A DNA stretch of 64,000 nucleotides, taken from Klebsiella huaxiensis (GTDB lineage: Bacteria > Pseudomonadota > Gammaproteobacteria > Enterobacterales > Enterobacteriaceae). Of the stretch, positions 51,982 through 61,175 are shown one piece after another. The position numbers were made by a program, and so were the translations under genes. The stretch covers positions 310,001 through 374,000 of the forward strand of contig NZ_CP036175.1 of the NCBI RefSeq assembly GCF_003261575.2, given 5' to 3'. The notes under the pieces were generated by a model. That model was not told the origin of the DNA, searched no databases, and was given only the letters and a program-made list of their open reading frames with translations. How positions within the stretch are numbered: the first letter of the stretch is position 1; each line of letters starts with the position of its first letter.

Positions 51982-53454
51982 TTACTGTTCGGTACTCGGT
52001 GTATTAATCATCCGGTTTAGCCAGGGTACCATCATCGCCATGACCACCGTTACCGCCAGCGTCACCAGACCGATTTTGCTGAAGACGTTGGTGTAGATTG
52101 GCAGCGTTTGTAGCGGGTCGGTAATATTGTCCGGCACGGCGGTGAAGGTGGCGACGTAGCCGCCCATCAGGAATGCGGCGGCCTGCGTCAGAAACCACAT
52201 CCCAAGAATAAAGCCCATCAAATGCTGCGGTACCAGCGCGGCGACCATCGCCAGCCCCAGGGCGCTAATCAACAATTCTCCCAGGCTCTGGAACAGATAG
52301 ATCAGTACGATAAACCACGGTGAAGTTAGCCCCTGCGCGTCGGCAAACCACATTCCCGCGGCGGCGGCTGTCAGAAAGCCGAGCGAGCAGAGAAACATGC
52401 CGAGCGTAAATTTCATCGGCATGGTCAGGTCTTTGCCTTTGTTACCTAAACGCGTGTAGATAGCGGCCAGAATTGGGCTGGCAACGACCACCCAGAACGG
52501 GTTTAGCGCCTGGAAGCTGACCGGGTTAATGGCGAAACCGAGTATTTCATGATGGACGTTATTGATCGCAAAGAAGTTCAGAGAGGTCGGCATCTGCGCG
52601 TACAAAATGTAGAACAGCACGGCTTCCAGCATCAGGATAAACGCGACGAACATTTTGTTGCGCCCGGTTTTATCCAGCTTGAAGGCCTCGCGGAAGAAGA
52701 AAATCGTCACCACCAGGGAGAGGAAAATTAGCACCAGGTTGGCAATTTTAACGTTGTGCATCAGCCAGGCGCAGAGGTAAATCATGACCACGGTACCCGC
52801 CAGTACCAATAGCAGATTACGCAAATTCAGCGGCTTGTGGTCCGGCTCGGAACCGATGTCTTTCACCATTCCACGACAGGCGAAGTAAACCAGCAGAGCG
52901 ACGATCAGCCCTGCGCCGCACAGGTTGTAGGTCACCGCATAGCCGTACTTTTCAGCAATGACCGGTGCTAGCGATAGCGACAGCAGCGAGCCAATGTTAA
53001 TCGACATATAAAACAGGGTGAACGCGCCATCCAGGCGGGCATCTTTCGGCGGATAGCACTTAGACAGCAGGCTTGCCGGGTTGGCCTTAAACAACCCGTT
53101 CCCCACCGCAATGGTCCCCAGAGCGATAAAAATCAGGTTGGGTTTTAGCAGCGACAGCCCGGTCATAAAGTAGCCTATCGCCAGCACGACCGCACCCAGA
53201 ACCAGCGTACGTTTGGTACCGAGCAGATGGTCGCCGACATAGCCGCCAATGGAAATCAGGCCATACACCAGGGCTGCGAACGCGCCGAAGGTAATAAACG
53301 CCTGTTCCTGGGAGAATCCGAGCTGTTTAACAAAGAAAACGGCCAGGATACCCTGAACGCCGTAATAGCCAAATCGCTCCCAGAGCTCCACAAAGAAGAT
53401 CATAAAGAATGGGCGGGGCTGTTGCAGTAAGCCTGTCGGTGCGGGTGAGTTCAT
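51982..53454 (-). CDS. dtpB: Di-/tripeptide:H+ symporter DtpB
   Basis: 490 residues (E. coli DtpB/YhiP 489). POT family marker ExxERFxYYG is present as ELWERFGYYG near residue 24, together with GGYVGDHLLGTKRTL and the FTLFYMSINIGSL family signature near 150. Fourteen helices are expected. Imports small peptides driven by protons. It ends next to a REP cluster; 263 bp separate it from uspA. Confidence 0.95.
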   Translation of the reverse strand: MNSPAPTGLLQQPRPFFMIFFVELWERFGYYGVQGILAVFFVKQLGFSQEQAFITFGAFAALVYGLISIGGYVGDHLLGTKRTLVLGAVVLAIGYFMTGLSLLKPNLIFIALGTIAVGNGLFKANPASLLSKCYPPKDARLDGAFTLFYMSINIGSLLSLSLAPVIAEKYGYAVTYNLCGAGLIVALLVYFACRGMVKDIGSEPDHKPLNLRNLLLVLAGTVVMIYLCAWLMHNVKIANLVLIFLSLVVTIFFFREAFKLDKTGRNKMFVAFILMLEAVLFYILYAQMPTSLNFFAINNVHHEILGFAINPVSFQALNPFWVVVASPILAAIYTRLGNKGKDLTMPMKFTLGMFLCSLGFLTAAAAGMWFADAQGLTSPWFIVLIYLFQSLGELLISALGLAMVAALVPQHLMGFILGMWFLTQAAAFLMGGYVATFTAVPDNITDPLQTLPIYTNVFSKIGLVTLAVTVVMAMMVPWLNRMINTPSTEQ

Positions 53455-53678
53455 CTTTCTTCGCCTTTTTATCCTGTCCGGAAAAGTATGAACGCGTATG
53501 CCAAAACGCGCTGAAAAAGTCTTATGGTGCGTAATGATGTGATTATTTTATAAATTGATGGATTATTATATGGGTATAAAACGGTTGAATTGGTTGATCA
53601 ATCTAACATTGTGCTGATTTTTTGGATTTATATTCTTTTGGTGGGTTGGCGAGTGGAGTGCGGCGGGAACAAACAAAA

Positions 53679-53698
53679 ACGCCCGCATACGCGGGCGT
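53679..53698 (-). terminator. Rho-independent terminator of uspA
   Basis: ACGCCCGC and GCGGGCGT form a perfect 8-bp stem with loop ATAC (plus strand), followed on the minus strand by TTTTTG, 20 bp after the uspA stop. Confidence 0.9.
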
Positions 53699-53717
53699 CG
53701 GTCAGCAGGGGAAACGG

Positions 53718-54155
53718 TTATTCGTCTTCTTCGTCGCGTAGCGGAACAATCAGCATATCGACGTGAACGGTATTGATCAGCTGACGAGCGGAGGACATCA
53801 GCTTGCTCCAGAAGTCCTGATGATGACCGCAAACCACCAGGTCCATATCATATTTTTTAATCGCATCAACCAGCACCTGGCCGAGGTCACCGCTGCCGCT
53901 CAGAGTCTCAGTAATCGGGTAACCTGCGTTGGTGGACAGTTCGCTTAACGCATGGTGTGTCTCTTCGGAAATGCGTTTCTGCATGTCGCCCAGATTGACA
54001 TCAATAAGCCCGGTGTAGAGATCGGAGTAATTCACATCCACGTGGATCAGGGAAACTTTTGCATTGTAGGGACGGGCCATAGAAACGGCTTTTTCTACCA
54101 GTACTTTGCTTTCCGGGGACAGGTCTACTGCAATGAGAATGTGTTTGTAAGCCAT
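53718..54155 (-). CDS. uspA: Universal stress protein A
   Basis: 145 residues from the ATG at 54155 (MAYKHILIAVDLSPESKVLV), one more than E. coli UspA. Cytoplasmic stress protein, phosphorylated under growth arrest, with the alpha/beta UspA fold ending VDMLIVPLRDEEDE. Lacks the ATP-binding G-2x-G-9x-G(S/T) motif, as expected for this non-nucleotide-binding class. A perfect palindrome lies in its leader. Divergent from uspB with a 380-bp regulatory gap. Confidence 0.97.
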   Translation of the reverse strand: MAYKHILIAVDLSPESKVLVEKAVSMARPYNAKVSLIHVDVNYSDLYTGLIDVNLGDMQKRISEETHHALSELSTNAGYPITETLSGSGDLGQVLVDAIKKYDMDLVVCGHHQDFWSKLMSSARQLINTVHVDMLIVPLRDEEDE

Positions 54156-54250
54156 GGTGTTACTCCTTCCATAAGTTGTCGATGACCGTTGGACCTGACA
54201 GCCAGCGCTGCCGCTTCGCCCGCGTCCTGCGTACCACATGCGCGGGGGTT

Positions 54251-54264
54251 AGTCCTTAAGGACT
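54251..54264. promoter_or_regulatory. Palindrome in the uspA leader
   Basis: AGTCCTTAAGGACT is a perfect 14-bp palindrome about 96 bp before the uspA ATG. The 380-bp gap 54156–54535 otherwise holds the divergent uspA and uspB promoter regions and a small CGGAGA/TCTCCG stem at 54497–54511 in the uspB leader. Confidence 0.4.
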
Positions 54265-54535
54265 TAATTGTAGAAGATATTTCTACCTTATAGCGCCCCT
54301 CGCGCTTCGTCAATCTACCTTGTTCAGCAAATAGTTAAACAAATATATCCGATTTATGCATTGATAACGGTTAACGTTGTGGTAAAAAAATTAACGGATC
54401 TCCTACACTATTTAATGAGCCGATCGAATAAATAAACGTGATCGGAATCGCACTCTTTTACTGTACAGTCAATTTGATATTGGGGAGCGGTAGTCCCGGA
54501 GAGATTCTCCGAGGGCGGGTCGCCGGGGAGGAGGT

Positions 54536-54871
54536 ATGATCAGCACGATTGCGCTGTTTTGGGCCCTGTGTATCGTTTGTGTGGTGAATATGGCACGCTA
54601 CTTTTCGTCACTGCGTGCATTACTGGTTGTGCTACGTGGTTGCGACCCTTTGCTCTATCAATATGTCGACGGCGGTGGTTTTTTCACGTCGCATGGGCAG
54701 CCCAGCAAGCAGATGCGTTTGGTTTGGTATATTTATGCCCAGCGCTATCACGATCATCATGATGATGAGTTTATCCGTCGCTGCGAGCGGGTTCGGCGGC
54801 AGTTTATACTCACTAGCGCGCTATGCGGCCTGGTGGTTGTGAGTATGATTGCTCTGCTTATCTGGCATTAG
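54536..54871 (+). CDS. uspB: Universal stress protein B
   Basis: 111 residues as in E. coli, an integral membrane protein with hydrophobic segments near each end (ISTIALFWALCIVCVVNM and LTSALCGLVVVSMIALLIW). Needed for ethanol resistance in stationary phase in E. coli, where it is RpoS-controlled. The start follows GGAGGAGGT. Confidence 0.95.
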   Translation: MISTIALFWALCIVCVVNMARYFSSLRALLVVLRGCDPLLYQYVDGGGFFTSHGQPSKQMRLVWYIYAQRYHDHHDDEFIRRCERVRRQFILTSALCGLVVVSMIALLIWH

Positions 54872-54890
54872 TCCGGCTAAAACCAAAAAA

Positions 54891-54924
54891 AACGGGCCAG
54901 TTTCCTGACCCGTTAATATTTTTT
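54891..54924. terminator. Bidirectional terminator between uspB and pitA
   Basis: AACGGG and CCCGTT close a stem continued by CAG/CTG after one mismatch; TTTTTT follows on the plus strand and A8 precedes it, serving both converging genes. Confidence 0.8.
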
Positions 54925-54939
54925 GCGCGTGCTATCCGC

Positions 54940-56436
54940 TTAGATAATCTTCAGCGAGAGCCAGTACAGCGCGCCTGACAACAGAATCGCTGCGGGCAGG
55001 GTGAGTACCCAGGCCATCAGGATACTGGTGACGGTTTTCTTCTGCAGGCCGCCGCCATCAACGAGCATGGTCCCCGCAACGGAGGAGGAGAGCACGTGAG
55101 TGGTGGAAACCGGCATACCGGTATAGCTCGCCAGACCAATCGATACGGCTGCGGTCATCTGGGCTGACATACCTTGTGCGTAGGTCATCCCTTTCTTACC
55201 AATTTTCTCGCCGATAGTGGTCGCCACGCGACGCCAGCCGATCATCGTACCGATACCCAACGCCAGAGCAACCGCCATGATAATCCAGATTGGCGCGTAC
55301 TCGATGGTGCTCAACATATCGGTTTTCAGTTTCTTCAGTAGACGCTTATCTTCGGCATTCACTTCCGGCAGCTTCGCCACTTTATCAGTGGTGTCAGAGA
55401 TGCAGAGCATCACCCGACGCAACTGGCTACGCTGTTCAACGGAGAGCGTGTCGTAGCTTTCAGTGCCGGTCAGCATCGTCTTCATGCGGTCAAGCGCGTT
55501 GATGGTGTTAGCCGGGTGGCAGTGAAATTCACCGTCAGCGGCGACACCCGTGCTCGGAGGCGGGATAAGCTGTTCGGCACCGGTCACTTTCTTCAACAGC
55601 TCAGGGCGCTGCTGGAAGAAGGTTTCCACGTTGTTGACCGCATCACGGGTACGGGTGATTTCGTAGCCGGAAGCGTTCATGTTGACCACGAAGCCCGCCG
55701 GAGCGACGCCGATCAGAACCAGCATCACCAGACCAATGCCTTTTTGTCCATCGTTCGCACCGTGCGAGAAAGCCACGCCAATGGCTGACAGAATCAGCGC
55801 AATACGCGTCCAGAATGGCGGTTTTTTCTTGCCGTCTTTCTTTTCACGTTCAGCAGGTGTCAGGTGGATACGAGCACGTTTTTTGGTATTGCTCCAGTAA
55901 CGACGCAGGATGAAAATTAAACCACCCGCAACCACCAGGCCAACGATTGGCGAGATGATGAGCGAGCCGAAAATACCCATGACTTTCGGGATATTCAGCG
56001 CGTCCACGACCGAAGTGCCGGTCATCAGCGCATTGGTTAAACCAATACCGATGATCGCGCCGATCAGCGTGTGCGAGCTGGAGGCCGGGAGGCCGAAATA
56101 CCAGGTTCCGAGGTTCCAGATAATTGCCGCCAGCAGCATGGAGAAGACCATGGCGAGGCCATGTGCTGAACCCATGTTAAGCAGCAGGTCGGTCGGTAAC
56201 ATATGCACGATGGCATAGGCAACGCTAAGACCGCCCAACAGAACGCCGAAGAAGTTAAAAAGGGCCGCCATCGCCACAGCAAGCTGCGACCGCATTGCGC
56301 GTGTGTAAATCACCGTTGCAACAGCGTTTGCGGTATCATGAAAACCATTGATCGCTTCGTAAAACAGCACGAAAGCAAGAGCAAGCAATAATAATAGCCC
56401 GGTATGTAAATCCAGACCGGCAAATAAATGTAGCAT
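54940..56436 (-). CDS. pitA: Low-affinity phosphate/metal-phosphate transporter PitA
   Basis: 498 residues (E. coli PitA 499). The inner-membrane PiT family repeats are seen as NGFHDTANAVATV near residue 30 and SHGANDGQKGIG-like residues near 225. Imports phosphate as neutral metal complexes and brings in Mg2+, Zn2+ or Ca2+ with it. A large cytoplasmic loop lies between about 240 and 385. Confidence 0.95.
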   Translation of the reverse strand: MLHLFAGLDLHTGLLLLLALAFVLFYEAINGFHDTANAVATVIYTRAMRSQLAVAMAALFNFFGVLLGGLSVAYAIVHMLPTDLLLNMGSAHGLAMVFSMLLAAIIWNLGTWYFGLPASSSHTLIGAIIGIGLTNALMTGTSVVDALNIPKVMGIFGSLIISPIVGLVVAGGLIFILRRYWSNTKKRARIHLTPAEREKKDGKKKPPFWTRIALILSAIGVAFSHGANDGQKGIGLVMLVLIGVAPAGFVVNMNASGYEITRTRDAVNNVETFFQQRPELLKKVTGAEQLIPPPSTGVAADGEFHCHPANTINALDRMKTMLTGTESYDTLSVEQRSQLRRVMLCISDTTDKVAKLPEVNAEDKRLLKKLKTDMLSTIEYAPIWIIMAVALALGIGTMIGWRRVATTIGEKIGKKGMTYAQGMSAQMTAAVSIGLASYTGMPVSTTHVLSSSVAGTMLVDGGGLQKKTVTSILMAWVLTLPAAILLSGALYWLSLKII

Positions 56437-56666
56437 AGGACGTTACGCCATTTTGAGGACATGAACGCGGCGCATTATCAGTGACTTTCGCGGCGCGGGC
56501 AAAGTGAAATATAGACTTTTTTTGATTTTCTTCCTGTTTAAGTTTTACCTTGTTGGGAGTATTCCTATATCTTTCAATGAGGTACATAAGTGCAGTTTTT
56601 TTCCTGCTGGTGCGACCAGAGTGAAAAATTTACAATTCCCGACAATCGGGATATGAGGGATGTTGT

Positions 56667-57860
56667 GTGGAAAGGTTTGATGCCATCGTAATTGGCGCCG
56701 GAGCGGCGGGAATGTTTTGTGCAGCGCAGGCAGGGCAAGCGGGCTGCCGCGTGCTTTTGCTCGATAATGGCAAAAAGCCAGGTCGCAAGATACTGATGTC
56801 CGGCGGCGGGCGCTGCAACTTTACTAATATGTATATCGAACCCGCGGCATATCTCAGCCAAAACCCGCATTTTTGCAAATCTGCGCTGGCGCGCTACAGC
56901 CAGTGGGACTTTATCGACCTGGTTGGCAAACACAACATCGCCTGGCATGAGAAGACGCTGGGCCAGCTTTTTTGCGATGATTCAGCCGAGCAAATCGTTA
57001 ACCTGCTGCTGGCCGAGTGTGAAAAGGGCGGCGTGCAAATTCGTCTGCGTACGGAAATTCTCAGCGTCGAACGTGATGACGAAGGTTACATGCTGCAGCT
57101 TAACGGCGACACGGTGGTGGCGAAAAAGCTGGTGGTTGCTTCGGGTGGGCTGTCTATGCCCGGTTTGGGCGCTTCGCCGTTTGGTTACAAACTTGCCGAG
57201 CAGTTTGGCCTGAAGGTGCTGCCGACTCGCGCCGGACTGGTACCGTTCACCCTGCATAAGCCGCTGCTTGAACAGTTACAGGTACTGTCCGGGGTTTCGG
57301 TGCCTTCAACCATTACCGCTGAAAACGGTACGGTCTTCCGCGAAAATCTGCTCTTTACCCACCGTGGGCTGTCCGGCCCGGCGGTGCTGCAAATTTCCAG
57401 CTACTGGCAGCCGGGAGAATTCGTCAGTATTAATTTGCTGCCGGATTGCCATCTTGATGAGTTCCTCGACGAGCAACGTGCGGCGCATCCCAATCAGAGC
57501 CTGAAAAATACGCTGGCGATGCAGTTGCCGAAGCGGCTGGTTGAGTGCTTGCAGCAACTGGGACAGCTTCCGGATGTTACTCTGAAACAGCTTAATGTCC
57601 GCGAGCAGCAGACGCTGGTTGAGACGCTGACCGCATGGCGCGTGCAGCCGAACGGTACTGAGGGCTATCGAACGGCGGAGGTAACTCTCGGCGGCGTGGA
57701 TACCAATGAGCTCTCTTCGCGCACCATGGAGGCCCGCAAGGTGCCGGGACTCTATTTTATCGGCGAAGTGATGGACGTGACCGGTTGGCTTGGCGGATAT
57801 AATTTCCAGTGGGCCTGGGCGTCAGCCTGGGCGTGCGCGCAGGCGCTGGTTGAAGAGTAA
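56667..57860 (+). CDS. yhiN: HI0933/YhiN-family flavoprotein
   Basis: 397 residues from a GTG at 56667 (MERFDAIVIGAGAAGMF), parallel to E. coli YhiN. N-terminal FAD motif GAGAAGMFCAAQAG, GRKILMSGGGRCNFTN near 40, and C-terminal GEVMDVTGWLGGYNFQWAWASA, all diagnostic of the BaiN/HI0933 group. Probably an NAD(P)H-dependent reductase; the substrate in enterics is unknown. Confidence 0.9.
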   Translation: MERFDAIVIGAGAAGMFCAAQAGQAGCRVLLLDNGKKPGRKILMSGGGRCNFTNMYIEPAAYLSQNPHFCKSALARYSQWDFIDLVGKHNIAWHEKTLGQLFCDDSAEQIVNLLLAECEKGGVQIRLRTEILSVERDDEGYMLQLNGDTVVAKKLVVASGGLSMPGLGASPFGYKLAEQFGLKVLPTRAGLVPFTLHKPLLEQLQVLSGVSVPSTITAENGTVFRENLLFTHRGLSGPAVLQISSYWQPGEFVSINLLPDCHLDEFLDEQRAAHPNQSLKNTLAMQLPKRLVECLQQLGQLPDVTLKQLNVREQQTLVETLTAWRVQPNGTEGYRTAEVTLGGVDTNELSSRTMEARKVPGLYFIGEVMDVTGWLGGYNFQWAWASAWACAQALVEE

Positions 57861-57867
57861 CAGATGA

Positions 57868-57891
57868 GCCCGGTAGCTCTAACCACCGGGC
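57868..57891. terminator. Hairpin between yhiN and mgtE
   Basis: GCCCGGT and ACCGGGC pair around a 10-base loop in the 38-bp gap between convergent genes. There is no strong T tract. Confidence 0.55.
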
Positions 57892-57898
57892 GTAATAA

Positions 57899-58912
57899 TC
57901 AGTTCAGACCAAGAAAATACTGGGCGATTTTGAAGTAGATAATCAATCCGGTGCCGTCGATAAGGGTGGCGATAAACGGTGCTGAAACCACCGCCGGGTC
58001 GATACCGATGCGCTTGAGCGTCAGCGGGATCACCGATGATACCACCGCGCTCCACAGGGTAATGCATACCAGCGTCAGGCTGACAATTAGCGTGATTTCC
58101 ATGCCGATGCCCATCATCCACGCGCGCAGGCAGCCCGCCATACCGAGGGTGATGGCGATCAGCAACGAGGTGGAGACCTCTTTACGGATCACGCGCCCCA
58201 TATCCCGTAGCCGCACTTCCCCAAGCGCCATGGAGCGCACCAGGGTGGAGGTGATCTGCGTCCCGCTGTTGCCGCCGGTACCAATCAGCAGCGGAATGAA
58301 AAAGGCCAGTGCAATCGCTGACTCCAGCGCTTCCTCAAAATGCTGTAATACGCTGCTGGTGTAGGCTTCGGCGACGAACAGTAGCAGTAGCCAGACCGAA
58401 CGCTTTTTCCAGAGCGCCCACGGACTGGTTTCCAGATACGGCTTTTCCAGTGGCAGCGTTGCTCCCTGACGCTGGGCATCTTCAGTCACATCATCTTCCA
58501 GCAGATGGGCAATCTCTTTTTCCATCAGGCAGCCGACCAGCTCGCCCTTTTCGACTACCGGTACCAGGTCGAGACCACGCTCGGCCAGTTCGGCGACCAC
58601 CTGCGGGCGCTCGTCGTCAGGCCTGACACGAAACAGACAGCTATCCATTAAATAACGAATGGATTGAGCGGTATCGCTCTCCTGGAGCAGCTTTTTAATC
58701 GACAAGCTACCGCGCAGTTTTTTCCCGGCGACGACAAAAACCTGGGCGGGGATCTCATCGCTGGCGAGCTGAGAAATGAAGAGTTCTCGTGCTTCATGAA
58801 CGCTGAGATGCTCCGGCAGAGTAATGAAATCGGTACGCATGTACTGGGCGATGGCATCGCCGTCAAAAGCAGAGGTAGCCTGATGCGCGGCGCACAGTTG
58901 AATTGAAGACAT
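57899..58912 (-). CDS. mgtE: MgtE-family Mg2+ channel lacking the N-terminal domain
   Basis: 337 residues. Two CBS domains (about 20–145; e.g. GLDLVPVVEKGELVGCLMEKE) are followed by five membrane helices with the family pore block IGTGGNSGTQITSTLVRSMALGE near 205. Canonical MgtE has about 450 residues; the N-terminal superhelical gate domain of about 130 residues is missing here, so gating may rely on the CBS pair alone. An M-box riboswitch precedes it, tying expression to Mg2+ shortage. Not found at this site in E. coli. Confidence 0.88.
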   Translation of the reverse strand: MSSIQLCAAHQATSAFDGDAIAQYMRTDFITLPEHLSVHEARELFISQLASDEIPAQVFVVAGKKLRGSLSIKKLLQESDTAQSIRYLMDSCLFRVRPDDERPQVVAELAERGLDLVPVVEKGELVGCLMEKEIAHLLEDDVTEDAQRQGATLPLEKPYLETSPWALWKKRSVWLLLLFVAEAYTSSVLQHFEEALESAIALAFFIPLLIGTGGNSGTQITSTLVRSMALGEVRLRDMGRVIRKEVSTSLLIAITLGMAGCLRAWMMGIGMEITLIVSLTLVCITLWSAVVSSVIPLTLKRIGIDPAVVSAPFIATLIDGTGLIIYFKIAQYFLGLN

Positions 58913-58921
58913 GGTGTAATT

Positions 58922-58945
58922 CCCTATAAAAAATCACTCATAGGG
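58922..58945 (-). promoter_or_regulatory. Hairpin covering the mgtE ribosome site
   Basis: CCCTAT and ATAGGG (6 bp, 12-base loop) lie just before the ATG. On the minus strand the 3' arm holds the AGGGA ribosome site 8 bases before the start, so folding could block translation. It is the probable expression platform of the riboswitch. Confidence 0.5.
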
Positions 58946-58964
58946 GCGAACAAGACAGGATGAG

Positions 58965-59150
58965 CACAGGCAGATCCCTACGTCCTGGTTTTAGCACTGC
59001 ACAACGTATCTGTCCGGCATGAACGCCGTCAGAAGTTACCTTGGCAACACCTTGATTCGATGGAAGCCTGTATTTCCCTGAGTGGTCTCTCTCGATACCA
59101 GCAGGGCGGTAACTTATATTTATGCAGGAGCCTCGCCATAACGAGATCGT
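58965..59150 (-). ncRNA. M-box (ykoK) Mg2+ riboswitch
   Basis: On the minus strand, CGTTATGGCGAGGCTCCTGC is followed by ATAAATATAAGTTACCGCCC, an internal helix region and, near 59001, CAGTGCTAAAACC. GAGGCTCCTGCAT and CAGTGCTAAA are conserved blocks of the M-box class. It lies directly upstream of mgtE. The limits are approximate. Confidence 0.85.
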
Positions 59151-59249
59151 TAAATGAGGCGTAATTATTAGCGAAGGTGGATAATTAACCAAGCGTATAA
59201 TTCATATGGTTTATTAATTGTTGAGAAATCCTGGTTGTTCTCTGGCGAT

Positions 59250-60164
59250 TCAGGGCTGACCGTCAAAGCGATGTATCGCCTGACGCAGGAAATCGACTAC
59301 CCGTCGGGCTTCGGGCCGCAGTTCCGTTTGCCGCAGGCTCGCCACTCCGACGTCCATCCACGTCATACAATCGTCGACCGTGCGTCGCATCACGCGCAGC
59401 CCCTCAAGCGACCAGGGGCGCCAGACGAGGTCCGAAAGGATCGTGACGCCCTTCCCCTGTGAAACAAAAGTGCGGATGGCCTCGAAGGAGTTGGTGCGAT
59501 AGCGAATATCCGGCTGCCCGCCGCGCTGCCGCCAGACGTCAAGGATCACGGTGGGGTAGTCATCGGTCTCAAGCAGCAAAAACGGGACCTTTGCGATATC
59601 GGCTAGCCGCAGTTCCGGCTGGCTGAGTAAAGGGTGGCCGATTGGCGCCCACAGACGACGCAGGGAGCGCAGAAAAGTATCGATCGTCAGATCATCATCG
59701 TGGCGAATGTTTGACGTCAACACCAGGCAAAAGTCGACCTCCTGCTGATGTAAGGATGTTATCAGCGCCTGAGATGAACCCTCCTGAAAATGAATCTCCA
59801 GCAGCGGGAAGCGGCGCTCCAGCTCGTTATAAATGCCGGGCAGCAGATAGGCTGAGAGCGTTTCAGCGATGCCTACCCGCACGCTGCCGGTGGTCATTTC
59901 CGGCTGATTGTGCAGGTCGTTAATCGCGGCTTCGCTAGCGGAGAGGATTTTGCGCGCATGGCTCAGAAAGCGTTCCCCGTCGACAGTAAGCTCAATGCCC
60001 TTCGGATGGCGAACAAAGAGTTGCGTGTTCATAATCGTTTCCAGATTACGCATCGCGACCGTCATAGATGACTGAGAGATATGGCAACGCCCCGCGGCTT
60101 TTGAGATTTGTAGCGTTTCGGCCAGCGCGACGTAGAATTCCAGCTGTCTTAGGGTGAACTTCAT
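59250..60164 (-). CDS. LysR-family transcriptional regulator
   Basis: 304 residues. Helix-turn-helix at about 1–60: LQISKAAGRCHISQSSMTVA. Effector domain about 90–300. Divergent from an EamA transporter gene 102 bp away, which it likely controls. Related to CysB/CbbR-like regulators by general layout only; no inducer can be proposed. Confidence 0.87.
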   Translation of the reverse strand: MKFTLRQLEFYVALAETLQISKAAGRCHISQSSMTVAMRNLETIMNTQLFVRHPKGIELTVDGERFLSHARKILSASEAAINDLHNQPEMTTGSVRVGIAETLSAYLLPGIYNELERRFPLLEIHFQEGSSQALITSLHQQEVDFCLVLTSNIRHDDDLTIDTFLRSLRRLWAPIGHPLLSQPELRLADIAKVPFLLLETDDYPTVILDVWRQRGGQPDIRYRTNSFEAIRTFVSQGKGVTILSDLVWRPWSLEGLRVMRRTVDDCMTWMDVGVASLRQTELRPEARRVVDFLRQAIHRFDGQP

Positions 60165-60266
60165 AGTTTCAAACTATACGCCTGAATGAAAACTTTATAT
60201 TAGCACTGGCTTATTCGTGAGCAGTACCCTGAATGGCATAGGTTTAAGGTAAATCAAGGAGTTTGT

Positions 60267-61175
60267 ATGCCTTATCTTCTGCTCGCGCTGGCGGCCTGCT
60301 TCTGGGGCGGTAATTATGTGATTGGTCACCTGCTGGTATCGCAGGTTGACCCTATTGTGCTATCAGCGCTGCGCTGGTGGGCCACCGCTATCCTGCTGAT
60401 GATGCTCTACTTTCGCCAGGTTAAACAGCAGTGGCCAGCGATAAAACAGGCGAAAGGGATTGTTTTCTTTCTGGCACTGTGCGGCCAGGTTTTATTTCCT
60501 CTGACGCTCTATGTCGGTCTGCAATATACCTCATCATTGAATGCGGCGATTTATTTGTCGACGACCCCGGCGATGGTGCTACTGATTAACCGTTTTATAT
60601 TTCACGAGCGTATTTCGACGGGAAATATAGCGGGTGTGATATTAAGTTCCTGCGGTGTTATCTGGCTTATTTTGCAAGGGAACGTCACGGACTGGTCAAC
60701 TTTGCGCAACCTGAATCGGGGCGATCTCTGGACCATGGGTTCGGCGATAAGCTGGGCGGCCTACTGCGCTTTTTTGCGCCTGAAGCCAAAAGCGGTGGCT
60801 GGTAATGGCTTTGTCGCCGTCAGCGCCTCGGTGGGGGCGATTATGCTGCTGCCGGTTTTGATGGCGAATACGCTACAGGCGGCCGATCTGGATTTAGCAC
60901 CTTACCTGTCGCTGGATTTCCTTCTCGGACTGGCTTATCTGGTGATTTTCCCTTCCTGGCTCTCTTACCTTTTGTGGAATAAAGGTATTGCGGCGATTGG
61001 CGCCACGCGTGGGGAGGTGTTCTCGCACCTCATTCCGCTCAGCGGCGGCCTGTTCAGCATTCTCTTTCTGCACGCGCCGCTCTATACGTACCACCTGATC
61101 AGCGCACTGGCGATTGTCTGTGGTATTACCCTGTGCTCGCGTTCGCGCCGGGTTATTGAGTCCCACGCTTTATGA
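60267..61175 (+). CDS. EamA/DMT-family exporter
   Basis: 302 residues with ten hydrophobic segments in two repeats, starting MPYLLLALAACFWGGNYVIG. The FWGGNYVIG and RWWATAILL blocks are typical of EamA. Probably exports a small metabolite or amino acid. The start follows AAGGAG. Its last 6 bases overlap the end of nikR on the other strand. Not part of the nik operon in E. coli. Confidence 0.87.
   Translation: MPYLLLALAACFWGGNYVIGHLLVSQVDPIVLSALRWWATAILLMMLYFRQVKQQWPAIKQAKGIVFFLALCGQVLFPLTLYVGLQYTSSLNAAIYLSTTPAMVLLINRFIFHERISTGNIAGVILSSCGVIWLILQGNVTDWSTLRNLNRGDLWTMGSAISWAAYCAFLRLKPKAVAGNGFVAVSASVGAIMLLPVLMANTLQAADLDLAPYLSLDFLLGLAYLVIFPSWLSYLLWNKGIAAIGATRGEVFSHLIPLSGGLFSILFLHAPLYTYHLISALAIVCGITLCSRSRRVIESHAL

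Noticed and set aside
58913..59249. A small ORF upstream of mgtE (84 residues, 58938–59192)
   Set aside because: It lies in the M-box sequence, whose conservation is at RNA level.
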